This document shows, one piece after another, positions 1 through 10,975 of a DNA stretch of 64,000 nucleotides. The notes beneath the pieces were generated by a model, which had not been told where the DNA came from, made no database searches, and saw nothing but the letters and a program-made list of their open reading frames with translations. The translations under genes and the position numbers were made by a program. This stretch comes from Catonia carolina (taxonomy: Eukaryota; Arthropoda; Insecta; Hemiptera; Achilidae), in assembly GCA_035578175.1 (NCBI GenBank), contig JAQMRL010000006.1, forward strand, positions 25,314,393 to 25,378,392. The letters run 5' to 3'. Each line of letters begins with the position of its first letter. Positions within the stretch are counted from its first letter, which is position 1.

Positions 1-58
1 CCGTGTTCATAATCAAATGTACGGATCGGTTCTAAGGATTCTGGTTCATCAAATTCTC
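1..58 (-). CDS. YLPM1: YLPM1 exon 15, cut by the window edge
   Basis: The first 58 bases of the next exon: acceptor TTTTTAG at 59-65, then GEFDEPESLEPIRTFDYEHG in frame with the single G left by exon 14. The FDYEHG motif echoes the DYGH motif of exon 14. The exon runs off the window; the C-terminal P-loop kinase-like domain is expected further left. Confidence 0.75.
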
Positions 59-114
59 CTAAAAATAAAAAAATAAATGTTAAAAAACTATCCACAGGGT
101 AATAAAAAGCACTA

Positions 115-450
115 TACTATTTTTCAGCGTTGATGAACTCTGAACGTACGCATCGCCCCCTACCCACTTCACAGCTAGCCAAATACTTGCTCTTGTAGCT
201 CTGCCATATATTCCATCAGCTGTTTCCATACCTGATAATATTATAAAGTATTGTATGTTAACGCGCTCTATAATCTACAAGTTCAGTATGAGATGCAAAA
301 CACTAGTGAACTACTGTGGCTCTTATACGCATGCGTGCATAATATTTATCAGGCTGATACATTCATACAATCTGACAACGCTGGCAAATGTTCTGATTTG
401 GCTAAACACAATGATTGGAACAGCAGAGTTCATAAACGGTGAAAAGTATT
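115..450. mobile_element. MITE-A copy 1 (uninterrupted, ~335 bp)
   Basis: Short element with imperfect terminal inverted repeats: the left end reads TTTTCAGCGTTGATGAACTC and the right end is its near complement (GAGTTCATAAACGGTGAAAA). No coding sequence. A second copy at about 11297-12648 is split by a fold-back mariner, so this copy serves as the empty site. TIR sequence does not identify a superfamily. It lies in intron 14 of YLPM1. Confidence 0.7.
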
Positions 451-534
451 TAGCTAGAAAAAAGTCAAACATTTCAAAACTGCAGTTTTTTTTATAGGCT
501 CCTTACAATTTATGGTTAATTGTCACTTGTTATA

Positions 535-1468
535 CAGGGTTTGTATAAAAAGTAACCGGACTGAACTTAGAAAACATATTTATTGGCAAAATTTCTACAC
601 TTATTTTCTAGAAATCTTCGAAATAGTCCCTATTGAAGTCGATAACCCTTTGGTATCGGATTTTCCAGTCCCTGAATGCCCCCTGGAAGTCGGCAACCCG
701 TAAAGCTTCTAGAGCCCTCGTCGTAGCGAGTTGAACAGCTTCTAGAGTCCTGAACCGCATCCCCTTTAGTACTCTCTTGATCTTGGGGAATAAATAGGAA
801 GAAGTCCGGTGGTGCCGTATCCGGACTGTAGGGAGGCTGTGGCAACGTCGCCCTCAAGTGTTTGGCAAATTCCTCGGTAACAAACAGACAGGTGTGCGAC
901 GGCGCATTGTCGTGGTGGAGGATCCAGGAATCGGCAATCTCCGAATGGACTCGGCGAACCCGGGCGGTCAGTCTTATCGATCCCGACCTCTTCTGTGATT
1001 GCTCGGATGCTCAGATGACGGTCAGTGTTCAACACATCACGCACTTTTTGCACATTTGGGTCCGTGTGACTGGTTGATGGACGTCCGGCGCGCTGTTCAT
1101 CGTGGACGTCATCGCGGCCCTCTCAGAAATTCTTGTGCCACTGGAAGACTTGAGTTCTGGATATAGCTTCCTCACCGTAAACCTCATTGATCATTTTAAG
1201 AGTTTCCGTAGGCGTTTTTTTGAGTTTGACACAAAATTTGATGTTAACACGTTGCTCGATGGTACGCTCCATTTTCACTCCGACGAGATCACTGAACACG
1301 CACTGCGCTCTCGCACGATGCTAACCCTCCAAGCGTCTAGAACCAACTGACTCGGGCCCGCTCCCCTTCCCTCGATCCCCCACCACCACTAGAGCACCAA
1401 CAACCAATTTACAAACGTTTTACCTGGGCGACACAAGCTCAGTCCGGATACTTTTTATTCAAACCCTG
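535..1468 (-). mobile_element. Internally deleted mariner
   Basis: Flanked by TA dinucleotides, with terminal inverted repeats starting CAGGGTTTGTATAAAAAGTA on the left and a matching right end. The minus strand carries a mariner N-terminus (from about 1272: MERTIEQRVNIKFCVKLKK) and helix-turn-helix, then jumps into the catalytic C-terminal half (a DNAPSHT-like piece, then PPYSPDTAPPDFFLF at about 840-785). The central part with the first catalytic Asp is missing and the frame is broken, so it cannot make transposase, although both ends look intact enough to be moved in trans. Confidence 0.85.
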
Positions 1469-1479
1469 TATGTATCCTA

Positions 1480-2210
1480 TACATAACATTCATAATTCCA
1501 CGCTCCTTATCAGTTTTTGTCATTTCATGAGTGTACTGTAACATACTTTTTTGTTCCAGTCTGGTTGTTTTGTTATCTGTAGGCATACTTTTTTTATTTT
1601 TCTTAATTCCCATTTCTTTCACACCTTTTGTTGATATTTGTATGCGTAGGCTTACAATACAGTAACTACTCTATCAACGTCTAAGTGAGTTAAAATGCCA
1701 CATGACGATATGATTATATGAACAAATAAAGCTTCTCGACAAAATAACAACGTTTCGACCAACGACTTAAGCCAGCGTAAACTATCGAAACTAACTGTTG
1801 TAGCGAAAAGTCTGATAGCTTGTATTGTGCTCCAAGAAGATAAAAACGCCAAGAGTGGGCATTAAAAAAAAATTCTTGGAACATCTCAGGAAAGAAAACA
1901 TGAAGGAAAGTCCCACTTGTTGAGAAAGCGCTGATGGATAGAACTTGCATGTAAAATGTGTGTGATATGTTTAATAAAATACAGTATCGTATTCGCAACT
2001 GTTTACAAATTTGTTTTTAAGACCAGCCGTTTAATTGGACCAAAATGCTCCGGTACCGATGTGTCCCAATTGTCTGGAATTGTCTGTACTTAACTTCATG
2101 TGAAAGCAATTGTACAAGATGAAACAAAAAGATTTTCTGAAAAATTAATTCTAAAACAAAACCTTAAAATAATTAATAAAATGGCTGCACAAAATAACCA
2201 ATTTGCCTAC
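1480..2210. other. Intron 14 remainder, no recognisable content
   Basis: AT-rich unique-looking sequence between the deleted mariner and exon 14. Two short minus-strand frames at 1652-1852 and 1714-1998 overlap each other and show no family motif. Nothing else is supported here. Confidence 0.5.
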
Positions 2211-2326
2211 CAAATCCAGAAGTTGGAGGACGATGTCCATAATCTACAACAGTTGACGGTCTCATATTTTCCCATTCGTTTCGAACTTCATGTGGGAAAG
2301 GTGGTGGGCCACTTCCTGGTCTTTTC
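2211..2326 (-). CDS. YLPM1: YLPM1 exon 14: VDYGH region
   Basis: Codes residues 1072-1110: W, then KRPGSGPPPFPHEVRNEWEN, and a STVVDYGHRPPTSGF segment. The acceptor is TTTATAG and the donor GTAGGC. The VDYGH motif (about residues 1099-1103) matches the TVDYGHG region of vertebrate YLPM1, which lies upstream of the P-loop domain. This exon is separated from exon 13 by 13.1 kb and was found because its phases (2 in, 1 out) exactly bridge exons 13 and 15. Confidence 0.85.
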
Positions 2327-2387
2327 CTATAAACAAATAAATTTTACCAAAATTATCTATATTCAATTTATATTCAAACCTAAAGAA

Positions 2388-2775
2388 TAAATAAATCCTT
2401 ATAATGCGTTCTGCAGCTTGAAATTACTTCTATTTTATATAATAAATTTCTACAATAAAATTCACTACCTTTTTTAAAATACCTTAATTTTTATTTTCAC
2501 TTGAACGTGTTTTGGTGGATCTACCATCATCAGAGTATATATCATTGAAACAATTTTTTTTTTAAATCTGTAGAATATGTTACATCTTCAGTCATTTTTA
2601 TACAAGTGACTGAAGGTGTAACATCTTCTACAGATTTTTAAAAAAAAATGTATTTCAATTATATAATACTCTGATGATGGTGGATCCACCGAAACACGTG
2701 TAAGTGAAATTAAAATTAAGGTAGCTTAAAAAAAGGTTAGTAATATTTATTGTATAAATTTATTATATAATATAG
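2388..2775 (+). mobile_element. Fold-back element with hammerhead ribozyme motif, copy 1
   Basis: A 388 bp near-palindrome: the left arm (TTCTGCAGCTTGAAATTA onward) is repeated inverted in the right arm, meeting at a hairpin at about 2585-2625. It is flanked by a 12 bp direct repeat, AAACCTAAAGAA (2376-2387 and 2776-2787), which looks like a target-site duplication. The right arm holds a complete hammerhead core; the left arm holds a mutated inverted version. Hammerheads of this kind are known from Penelope-like retroelements and small retrozyme-like elements. A second copy lies at about 37485. Confidence 0.75.
2668..2705 (+). ncRNA. Hammerhead ribozyme motif (type I, short stem III)
   Basis: Order of parts: ACT (stem I), CTGATGA core at 2671-2677, a GGTGGATCCACC stem II hairpin with a GATC loop, GAAA at 2691-2694, palindromic CACGTG stem III at 2695-2700, cleavage triplet GTA (2700-2702), and AGT closing stem I. 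All catalytic core positions match consensus. The very short palindromic stem III is typical of Penelope-type hammerheads, which act as dimers. Folding was done by eye; activity is inferred. Confidence 0.7.
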
Positions 2776-2796
2776 AAACCTAAAGAAATGATACAT

Positions 2797-3110
2797 ATCC
2801 GGAATGACGACATCAGGAAAAGAGCTCTTGTAGAAGATACCATTGTGGATAGGATAGAGAGACGACAACTGATATGGTATGGTCATGTGCAGAGAATGGG
2901 TGATGAGAGGTGGCCAAAAAGAATGTTGTCTTATGTCCCAACCAACAGAAGGAAGAAAGGTAGACCAAGGAAAACGTGGAAAAAGGGAATACAGGAAGCC
3001 ATGAGGGAGAGAGGGATGGATGAGGGTGATTGGGAGGATAGAAGAGAATGGAGATTGAAGTGCGGGAAGCGGCGCCGGCCGTAGGACCCCCGGAAAAAAA
3101 AAAAAAAAAA
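2797..3110 (+). mobile_element. 5'-truncated LINE 3' end with poly(A) and TSD
   Basis: The plus-strand frame at 2788-3084 codes IRKRALVEDTIVDRIERRQL, then a WYGHVQRM motif and GRPRKTW, the usual C-terminal tail of RTE/craft-like LINE reverse transcriptases. It ends in a run of about 19 A. A 15 bp direct repeat, AAAGAAATGATACAT (2782-2796 and 3111-3125), flanks the insertion, showing target-primed reverse transcription. The site overlaps the duplication of the adjoining hammerhead element, so this LINE inserted later. Confidence 0.85.
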
Positions 3111-3125
3111 AAAGAAATGATACAT

Positions 3126-4230
3126 GTAAATTTTTGCCACACTATGTTTACTTTTTAAGTAGCTAAACCCATTTCAGGCATTTTTATTGACAATAATTTA
3201 TATTGTAAACTTTAATTTCTGGAAACTACCACAAACTGAGCAACACAAGACATGAACAGAAGAGACCGACCAAACGACAGAAAATCATGTATTCTAAAGA
3301 AGAACGTCAGAAGACATCACAAAGAATGAAGGAATACTGGAGAAAAATCAAGGAAAGAAACATCAGGAAAAGTACTCCAATACAACAATAATTGAAATAA
3401 GATATTTTCTTCATTAATGAAATTATGTAGTTCTGCATGGCTTTAAAAAAAATTTTAATTTGAAAAAATTGTGAATTAAATACATTTTAGGCTACCAATA
3501 GTATTCTTAATCTGTTTCCAATAATCCCAAATGTGAGGTGGAATGGGAAAAGGGACCTCTTGTCAGAAAAAAAAAAGTTTTTAGGATCGATACATCGATA
3601 TTTGGATTCTTTATGTAAATTTTTGTAGTTCACTTTGTCCGGTTATACTTTCAATTTAATAATTACTCCTATAGGAATGACTAAACAATAAAATATGTAT
3701 TTAAAAATATTGAGGTATTTGGTAACGACAAATCCTGAGATCTTCCATTGGGTATTTTGAGCCTGAGTCAAAGCTTCCGGATTCAGTTGCAGAACCACTA
3801 CATAAAAGTGAAGGCATATATAAGAACGTTCAACATTGTCAAACATCAACATTTTTTAAAACATTTAGTATAACTTCTATGAGTAATTTGTTCTTAAAAT
3901 GTAAAATTTAGAAAAATTTTATTTTATTTTTAAATTTAATTTAATTTAGAAAATTTATCATGTAAAAGTTAAAAAATGAATTTAACACCAACTTTTTTAA
4001 ACAAAAACTTAAACTGCCGTAACTTACACAACTTTTGAGAGAAAAGTCTTAATTTTGCATGTAATTGGTCAGAATTTAATGCTAATTTTAAAAAGGTTAA
4101 TAGCTCAAAATACAAAATTTTTGAAAATAGGTCCCTTTTCGGTTTCCGGTTCACATATGTTAATCTGACACTACAAACAATTGTGAGTAGATTATGCCCT
4201 CCTACGTTTCTTACATCCTAACCTCCATTC
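3126..4230. other. Intron 13 sequence with one unassigned 60-codon open frame
   Basis: AT-rich. The only notable item is an open frame at 3209-3391 on the plus strand whose peptide is charged and basic (KRPTKRQKIMYSKEERQKTS, then EYWRKIKERN). It begins after a stop and has no clear splice site; I do not recognise it. It could be a remnant of a retroelement. No other feature seen. Confidence 0.4.
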
Positions 4231-4351
4231 AGTTAGTCATCCTCCTTCAAGAGCTATCACCCAAAAAACACTCTCCACCCAGATAACCTCAGCTTCCCTC
4301 TCCCACACATTGTATCTGCATCCACCTCTATGTCAACTGAGACAATCAGGC

Positions 4352-4512
4352 TGGCCCGTTGCCACAATTGGGTTTAACAACGAGGTCGCTGGTTCGATTC
4401 CCAATCAGGTCTTGCATTTTTTAATCACTCATTTTCATCTATCATCCTTCTAACCGTCTGCTTTAACAGTAATGGCAAAACAGTTCAGTGTAAAATAAAA
4501 CAAAGAAAAACC
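4352..4512 (+). mobile_element. tRNA-derived SINE, family S2 copy
   Basis: tRNA-like head with a GGTTCGATTCC B box at about 4390-4400 and the S2 body (AATCAGGTCTTGCATTTTTT, then an ACCGTCTGC element), ending in an A-rich tail. Same family as the copy at 13310. The A-box region is degraded. Confidence 0.65.
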
Positions 4513-4514
4513 TT

Positions 4515-4890
4515 CAACATCCTCTTCATGTGCCCATACCAGTTAAGCTTTTTAACTCCAGTTTTCATAATGCTGACATCAACTCTGGAGTTGATGTCAG
4601 AGCTGGTTCAAGCCATGACAATCTCATTTCTAAATCTGATCAATCGTGTTACTCCACAACTCCAACGCCAGTGGTCCATCTCTATTACGTCCAGATAATT
4701 GGTTTATCTGACATCAAACATACCTCTTCTCCATATGTAACAATATTTTCAATTGTTGCTTTATACAATCTTTTGATGACTTTTATGGTTGTAATCCAGC
4801 TCCAAATTATGGGATGCAATTATTTTATGCCAGTTCACCATTTCTTAATTTCTTCCACATTACCCCTTTTTTACATACACCAATTAGAAA
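4515..4890 (-). mobile_element. Degenerate LINE reverse-transcriptase fragment
   Basis: Sequence resembles the antisense of the 3' coding part of RTE-like LINEs (compare 60725-61120 and 22880-23070), with motifs such as CATACCAGTTAAGC and a TGGTCCATCTCTATT region. No frame is intact. The plus-strand 123-codon frame at 4530-4901 is a shadow of it. Confidence 0.4.
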
Positions 4891-4899
4891 CACATTTCT

Positions 4900-6795
4900 A
4901 ATTTTTAAAATCATCTACTTTTTTTCATCAAAATAATATTAAACAAAACCTGTAAATATTAAAGTTTGTGAAATACTCGAAAGGTCTCAAAATAGAATAT
5001 AATAAAGGATTCATTTTCATTACTGAACGTGGCAAGTACAGTGGATTCTGTATTAACCATTAACAGACTCTTTTCCAAGAGGGTGACTACTCAGGTAATT
5101 AAGGAACCCAGGACCTCAGCACTGCAATCAGATAATAACCAACTGAGCCAATGGCCCTGAAATATGTTAAACAGTAGCCGACTTCAACTCCAGTCAATGT
5201 TCTGAATCTGGAAAGATGTGGGATTATTCAACTGACAAACACAACAGTGCATGAAAAAAATAACAGGTTTTTTTTCCTCACAGTCGACAGACCTATCAAA
5301 ACAGAAAAAGCAAAATGACAATTTTTTAAGTCATTCATATACTGTAGAAGGTACTACATGATTGTATATAATTTCACAATGTACTTAATTTTGGGAACCA
5401 TAATGAGTTGGTTGCTGCACAAAAATACAATAAATTGTTAGTTATAAAGGGTTGTAAATGAGATAGTTTTATTAACCCGGTTCACACTGTTGATCTAATA
5501 TTAGGTGATGCTGAATGGATTGTGGGTGGAGTGATAAATGTGCTTCTGCAAGGTCAGTATAAATCGGAGACCGGTAAATATTGCACTTTTCTTGGAGGGA
5601 ATTCTTTAACGCTTCTAATAGTGTTTTCAGAAATAAAATATCATAAAAGGTAAATTTTTTATTCTCTCTTTAGTGTGTTGGTGGCATTGATGATCAGGGA
5701 AGCAGTATGTTCTGATGGAAGTCTGTGCAGCTCATGTGTAAATCAACGTACATTCAATATCTTTAGTTTGTGTTGAAGCTGTGTATTTTCTATGACAAAA
5801 TTCGCCCTTGATGTGTTTCGAAGAGTTCATTTTACTGTTTGGGAGGGGATTTACCTCACTCAGGTCAAAAATATGACTCTTTGTAGTGTTGCACGGAAAA
5901 TGTAACAGCTTCCCTCTTACCCAACCTATAGAATTTTTTGAAACAAGTGGTTGGAGACAAAAAAATTTTCTACATACAGTTGCTCTTAGATTTACCCTGA
6001 GTATGATAGTTGCTCTGTGACGTCACCGTAGAAGAATGTAAATATTACCCCTTGTTTTCTGTGGCCTGTATGCTGTCTACGTTTTTCGCGTCGCTCAACC
6101 AGTTTTCTATAAATCGTGTAGCAGTTAGGAATACTTCTTCACTGTACTAACTTTTATTTATTATTTAGAATTTTTTGTCGGAAAATAGCTTGTTAAAAAA
6201 TATTTTACGACACTATATATGATATATTTTACGTCCAAGAGTTTATATGAGATAGGAAAATTAGACAAATTTTGAAAATTTTGTAACTGTCAAATATTTA
6301 CGGAAACCTAAATGAAAAATAAACATTTATTCAGTCAACTCTTGTATACAAAGCCCCTAAACGCAAAGAATTATGAAGCGATTTTCTTGTAATTATATTC
6401 AAAAGGTGCGTACCTACAGTATTATATGAATCAATTGTAATTATTTTAGAATTTTTCATCAGTAATGTCGTTACATAAAAGAGTTGTTTTGAGAGCCCGT
6501 TTTGATTTTTGAAACTCTTCTGTTTAACGAGGAACAGTCCGTTTTGTAAGGGTTAAGTTACTTCTAGGTTATCTGACCACTATGTAGTTCCAGTGGTAAG
6601 ACAGGCCATTCGTAGCACATGCTCAGTACCTATTTCAACTAATAAGGGATATATTTTTTTTAAGACACTCAAAAAATTAATGAATATTTTTTTAAACCAA
6701 GCGAACTTTCTCATGAATCTTGAATCTAATATTTTTATTGACTCTCATGCTAGATCCACAATAGAATAGTACTATTCTACCATGACTTATTTTTT
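4900..6795. other. Intron 13, mostly featureless
   Basis: About 1.9 kb of AT-rich sequence. A degraded tRNA-like SINE remnant (minus strand; AACCCAGGACCTCAGCACTG) is visible at about 5085-5160. I found no open frame, tandem repeat or further recognisable element. Confidence 0.45.
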
Positions 6796-6800
6796 TTTTA

Positions 6801-7553
6801 CTTTCTGTTGCCCTATATGAATATATAGGGAAGGAAAGTATTACTTTCAAGTAATTTTTGATATCCAGTTTTTCACTGGAAATACATGTCAGATTGTGAA
6901 CAAACTATTTCAAGAACGGAACAGTATACATGTTGAAACTTGTAACTGAAGTTAGGTACCACAAGGGAACCCAACACGGACATTTTCATTAAAATTGGTC
7001 AACCAGAAGTAATAGTTTACTCTTGCAACTTTTCACTTTTATGTTTTCTCAAAAACAGCTCCTATGACTTTTTTTAAATCACCTGATTTACTACATTTCT
7101 TATGTTCTACAATTTAGGGTAAGCACCATATCTGCTGAAATTCCTGAAGGGGGATGTGCTCTCGTAGTAAAAAATGTTTTTTTTAAGGTTGGAGCTTAAA
7201 TATGGATTTTGGGGCAAAAGTGTATATAATTAAAGTTGTAGGAATTTATAAAAACCATCAAATATTTTGCTCATCAAGATCAAACGTAATAAAATACGAT
7301 TTTTTAAGACATCGGCCTTATTATGCATTGCACGATAAAAGTGTATTTAATCAAAGTTACAAGAAATTATAACTACAACTTTTATTTCAAGCATTTATTC
7401 TAAAGAGCCTAGATAAGTGATTTTCAGTACGTTTAAGTACAACAGAGGTTAATTTTCATCATTTAACATCATTTACTCATGATTAAACGTAGGTTACATT
7501 TTTAATATTTACACTGGCAAGAAAAAGTTGTGAGTGTTCACACCAGATTTTCT
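6801..7553 (+). repeat. Family B repeat, copy 1
   Basis: Member of a dispersed 0.5-1 kb family with five copies in the window. It begins CTTTCTGTTGCCCTATATGA and ends with an inverted near-copy of that start (GGCAAGAAAAAG), followed by TTCACACCAGATTTT. Internal landmarks are 'CAAAACAGCTCCTATGA'-like and 'GCTGAAATTC' motifs. No coding sequence; the superfamily is unknown, but near-terminal inverted repeats point to a non-autonomous DNA element. Confidence 0.6.
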
Positions 7554-7589
7554 TTCCTTTTACATCCGACATTGTTGACTGCCAAGGCA

Positions 7590-7708
7590 GGCTATGGAGG
7601 GAGATAGATGAAAACGACAGATAAAAAAAAAATACCAGACCTGACTGGGAATTGAACCTGACCCCTGGCGTAGAAACCAGTTGTAATGATCACTACACCA
7701 CAGGTCTC
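7590..7708 (-). mobile_element. tRNA-derived SINE, family S2 copy
   Basis: Minus-strand copy: the B-box complement GGGAATTGAACC, then AAACCAGTTGTAATGATCAC and the A-box complement ending in CACCACAGG. It lies directly downstream of family B copy 1. Confidence 0.65.
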
Positions 7709-7709
7709 T

Positions 7710-9080
7710 ATTGGTAGGAATGAGATGGTAGATAAGCAGAAATAGAGAATCTACTATCCATTAACTACACACAACAACTATTAGTAGTTAGTAGTAGTTT
7801 ATCAACACAATGCAGAGTTTGATGACCTTGAGCTAAAAAAAAAAAAACAATACGTAAATGGCCTACGTAATTCCTTTTTCATAGTACGACAATTTTTATG
7901 TTTGATGTAATTTAGCTGTATGTTGTAAATTGTTGAGCACAGTATTTACAATACAAAACTGTCAATAAATGAACTTCATTGTACCTGAATCCATTGGGTA
8001 TTCTTTCATATTTGCAAAACGAATGTGTTACAAGTATTTACACATAGCTTCTGACTGATGCCTTAGGGTGAAAACAGTGGAGTTGCGATGCTAGAGTCAA
8101 GCTGTGCATCTGTAAATCTTGTTTACTTTTGAATGTGAGTGCACATTGTGGCGCATCAAGCGGGGATGTATGCGTCTACGGGACTCTTGACTCGCTGCTC
8201 AAGAAATGAGCACAGATTTCTTTCCAAGTGTCTCTCCAGTACACACATTGATGCCTGAGTAAAAACAATATAACCTGAAGGTCATGAGTAATCTCTCTTC
8301 CTGTTGTATTGGCTGTTTGATAAAGTTTGTGTACTTGATAGTGATTCGTGGAACTATAAGATATAAAAAATATTGAAATCTATTGTAATTTATCCTTAAG
8401 TAGCAAAAAAAAACGATCGAAAAACTGCTTAAGTTCTTGGAATAGTGGTTATATTCAATAAGTTCAGAGCGTTACTTATTTATAGAATAAACTACTTCTG
8501 TTCTAATTCCTGTAAGTTAGAGTACTTTAAGTGCAGAATTTTCAAACAAAGTTTCATCCTCACTATCAGAGCACATCTTGACGAATGGAAACTGCTTTTA
8601 ACCTCCCAGGATGCTAAAAGCGCTACTACCATCGCCTCTTCACTATGTATTGAAGACGTGCTTCTAGCATCAATGATCATTATTCTTACAGCTTGACTCG
8701 CTGATGAACTCTAGCATTCCTGCTCCACTATGTTTTTATCCTTAAGGCAGCAAAATCGAGTTTCTTCCCAGGGCCAAATTTTTAATCAGATTAGTCATCT
8801 ATTGTGTATTTGGTCGTTTTTTTTATACTATTAAATAATTCTAAACAATAAACAGGAAAATGTTTAACACAAAAAAAATACTATATAATAATATAATAAG
8901 GTCATTTTCAAATTCCTTCAGTTTTTATCTTAATACATTTGTCATAAAATGTTCTATAAGGTTGTAATTTTCCGAGAGGTTAGTTTAATGTGGTTTTTCT
9001 CATAAAAATCACATACTGTAGCTAAGAATTCATTTATCGAATGGTACATCAGCATAGACGATGGTTGACTTAGGAGGATC
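7710..9080. other. Intron 13, no recognisable content
   Basis: About 1.4 kb without a supported gene or repeat. Two overlapping frames at 8445-8696 (plus) and 8492-8680 (minus) mirror each other and lack family motifs. Confidence 0.45.
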
Positions 9081-9092
9081 TCCCAGATGACA

Positions 9093-9274
9093 GCCGGCCG
9101 CATTGGCGAAGTTGGTAATGTGCTCGCCTCTCATCATGCGGTCTTGGGTTCGAATCCCATTCAGGCCCGGCATTTTTTCATATGTTACAAAAAATCATTT
9201 CATCATTCACCGTCTGCATTAGCAGTAATTGCAGAACAGTCGGACGTTAAACAAAATAAAAAAAAATAAAAAAA
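9093..9274 (+). mobile_element. tRNA-derived SINE, family S1, full length with TSD
   Basis: Head with perfect RNA polymerase III boxes: A box TGGCGAAGTTGG and B box GGTTCGAATCC. The body is shared with copies at 17550, 21722, 44677 and 51437 (GTCTGCATTAGCAGTAATTG), and the tail is A-rich. A 12 bp direct repeat, TCCCAGATGACA (9081-9092 and 9275-9286), flanks it. The TSD and second-family structure show a SINE rather than a tRNA gene. Confidence 0.9.
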
Positions 9275-9534
9275 TCCCAGATGACAATGATTGTAAAACA
9301 AACCTGAACAGTTCAATGTGGCCTTGCATAGCAGAGAACGAAGTGCATATTATCACTTATATTGCCAAAAAAAAACTTGTTTCATATTCTCACACAGTAG
9401 ATAGAAGACTGCGATGTAATGATTCATTCTTTCAAGGCCCTTTCCAATCATATTTGTATTACAGCAGCCAGAAGTGTTGAGTTCAATTGAAATTTAAGTT
9501 GTTTTGTTCATATTATTTTTAATTTAAAAGTCGC

Positions 9535-9675
9535 ATCAACAGCTTGGTCATTAGCGACTTCTGTCGGTTTTGGTATTGTAATAGCAGGTTTTAACATGTT
9601 AAACTTCCCAGACCCTAGCCGGGAATTGAACCCGGGACCTTCTGCTTTACAGGCTAGCGCGCTAGTCATGGAGGC
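9535..9675 (-). mobile_element. tRNA-derived SINE, family S3 copy
   Basis: Minus-strand tRNA-like head (GGGAATTGAACCCGGGACC, then GGCTAGCGCGCTAGTCATGG) preceded by the family body (TTAGCGACTTCTGTCGGTTT). Related copies lie at 16208 and 35925. The intact B box and 3' body distinguish it from S1 and S2. Confidence 0.7.
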
Positions 9676-9687
9676 GGTCATACTTAT

Positions 9688-9842
9688 TTTTTTTATTGGG
9701 TGATGCTGCCTGCGTAAGCCTTGGCTTATGCACTGTTAATGGTATGAAAAAAAAACACCATCAGATCTAACCAGGAATTGAACCCAAGGCTCCTGGTGCA
9801 GAATCCTTGTTGTCCTAACTACTATACCAACCACCCGGCCCA
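9688..9842 (-). mobile_element. tRNA-derived SINE, family S2 copy
   Basis: Tail complement TTTTTTTTATTGGGTGATG, body GCCTGCGTAAGCCTTGGCTT, B-box complement GGAATTGAACCC and head ending ACCACCCGGCCC. It lies directly beside the S3 copy, giving two SINEs back to back. Confidence 0.7.
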
Positions 9843-9849
9843 TTATTAT

Positions 9850-10970
9850 TTATTTTGATACTTATTTAGTAAAACTTATTATGAGTAAGAGGAAAGAAAA
9901 CTAATATTGCAAGTACAAAAGTTTTTATACTTCTGTGGTTTCTGATTTAATTCTATCTGTTGCAGCACATAATTAAGTTTTCTCTGGCATTCGTGGATAC
10001 TCAAAAAACTTCATCAGAACACTTTAAGGCTTCCCCAAATAATTGGTACAATAATTCTTTTTAGCTTTTGCTTTCTTTGATTGACAGGGCGAGCACCAAG
10101 CCTTCAGTTAGAAACCAAAGAAATTACAAAAAATTTGGTGGCCAGAGATATATCTTTTTCGTATCAGTTCTAAAAAATATTTTTTATTGGTAAATTAAAT
10201 GAAAAGTATATTTTTCAAAACTCTACTTACTTTCCGGGCCCTTGTACAAGTCCGTAATTATAGAAGTTCACTATTCAGTTAAGTTCACAATACCACAGGG
10301 GTCATAAAATCACTGCTTTAAGATTTCCCAAAAAATTTTCATTTTCCCCAAGATAATTCTCTTAAACTACAATACTTCTTTTATTAATTTCCCCAATCAT
10401 TAAATTAATTGTTCATTAATTTCTCTTGATAAAAACATTAAGACCACACTCTTGTGTGTTTCCATTTCATTTGCTTGTTTTTTTTAATTTTCATTTCACA
10501 TCTGACCTTATGCACATTAAGGCTAATGGAGAAAGTGAAAGCATAATAAACGAAAAAATTCTATTATCCCAATGTGAATCAAAACATACAAGCCAGTTGC
10601 ACGGACCACTACACCAATCGGCAACTCACAAAGGAAACCATTCAATTTTTTAAAAATATATTTTGTATAAAAAACATTACACATAACTTTTAGAGTAATA
10701 ATATTTATCTATCACAGAGACAGTTAAGTTTTTCTCTAGTGACTAGACAGTGTTTTGTGTTCATAAAATAATATGTTAGAAATGTTAGTAATAGATGAAA
10801 TTTTTTTAACAAAGCAGGACTAAAATTATAAATAAACTTAATATTTAAAAAAAAATAATTACAATATTTTTACGACGATAAAACAAATTTTCCACAAGGT
10901 TCAGTTCTAGGACCTTAATTGTGTTTTATCTATTTGTAATAGAAAATAAATCATTCATAACAGAAGACTA
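9850..10970. other. Intron 13, no recognisable content
   Basis: About 1.1 kb of AT-rich sequence. The 75-codon plus frame at 10426-10653 shows no family motif. Nothing further supported. Confidence 0.4.
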
Positions 10971-10975
10971 CAGTA

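Noticed and set aside
2100..2390. 96-codon plus-strand frame with KLEDDVHNLQQLTVSYF
   Set aside because: It is antisense to YLPM1 exon 14, whose splice sites and phase fit the gene.
9093..9200. Possible tRNA genes with perfect A and B boxes here and at 13400 and 17560
   Set aside because: Each is followed by a family-specific body and poly(A) tail and is flanked by direct repeats or part of a multi-copy family, so they are SINEs.
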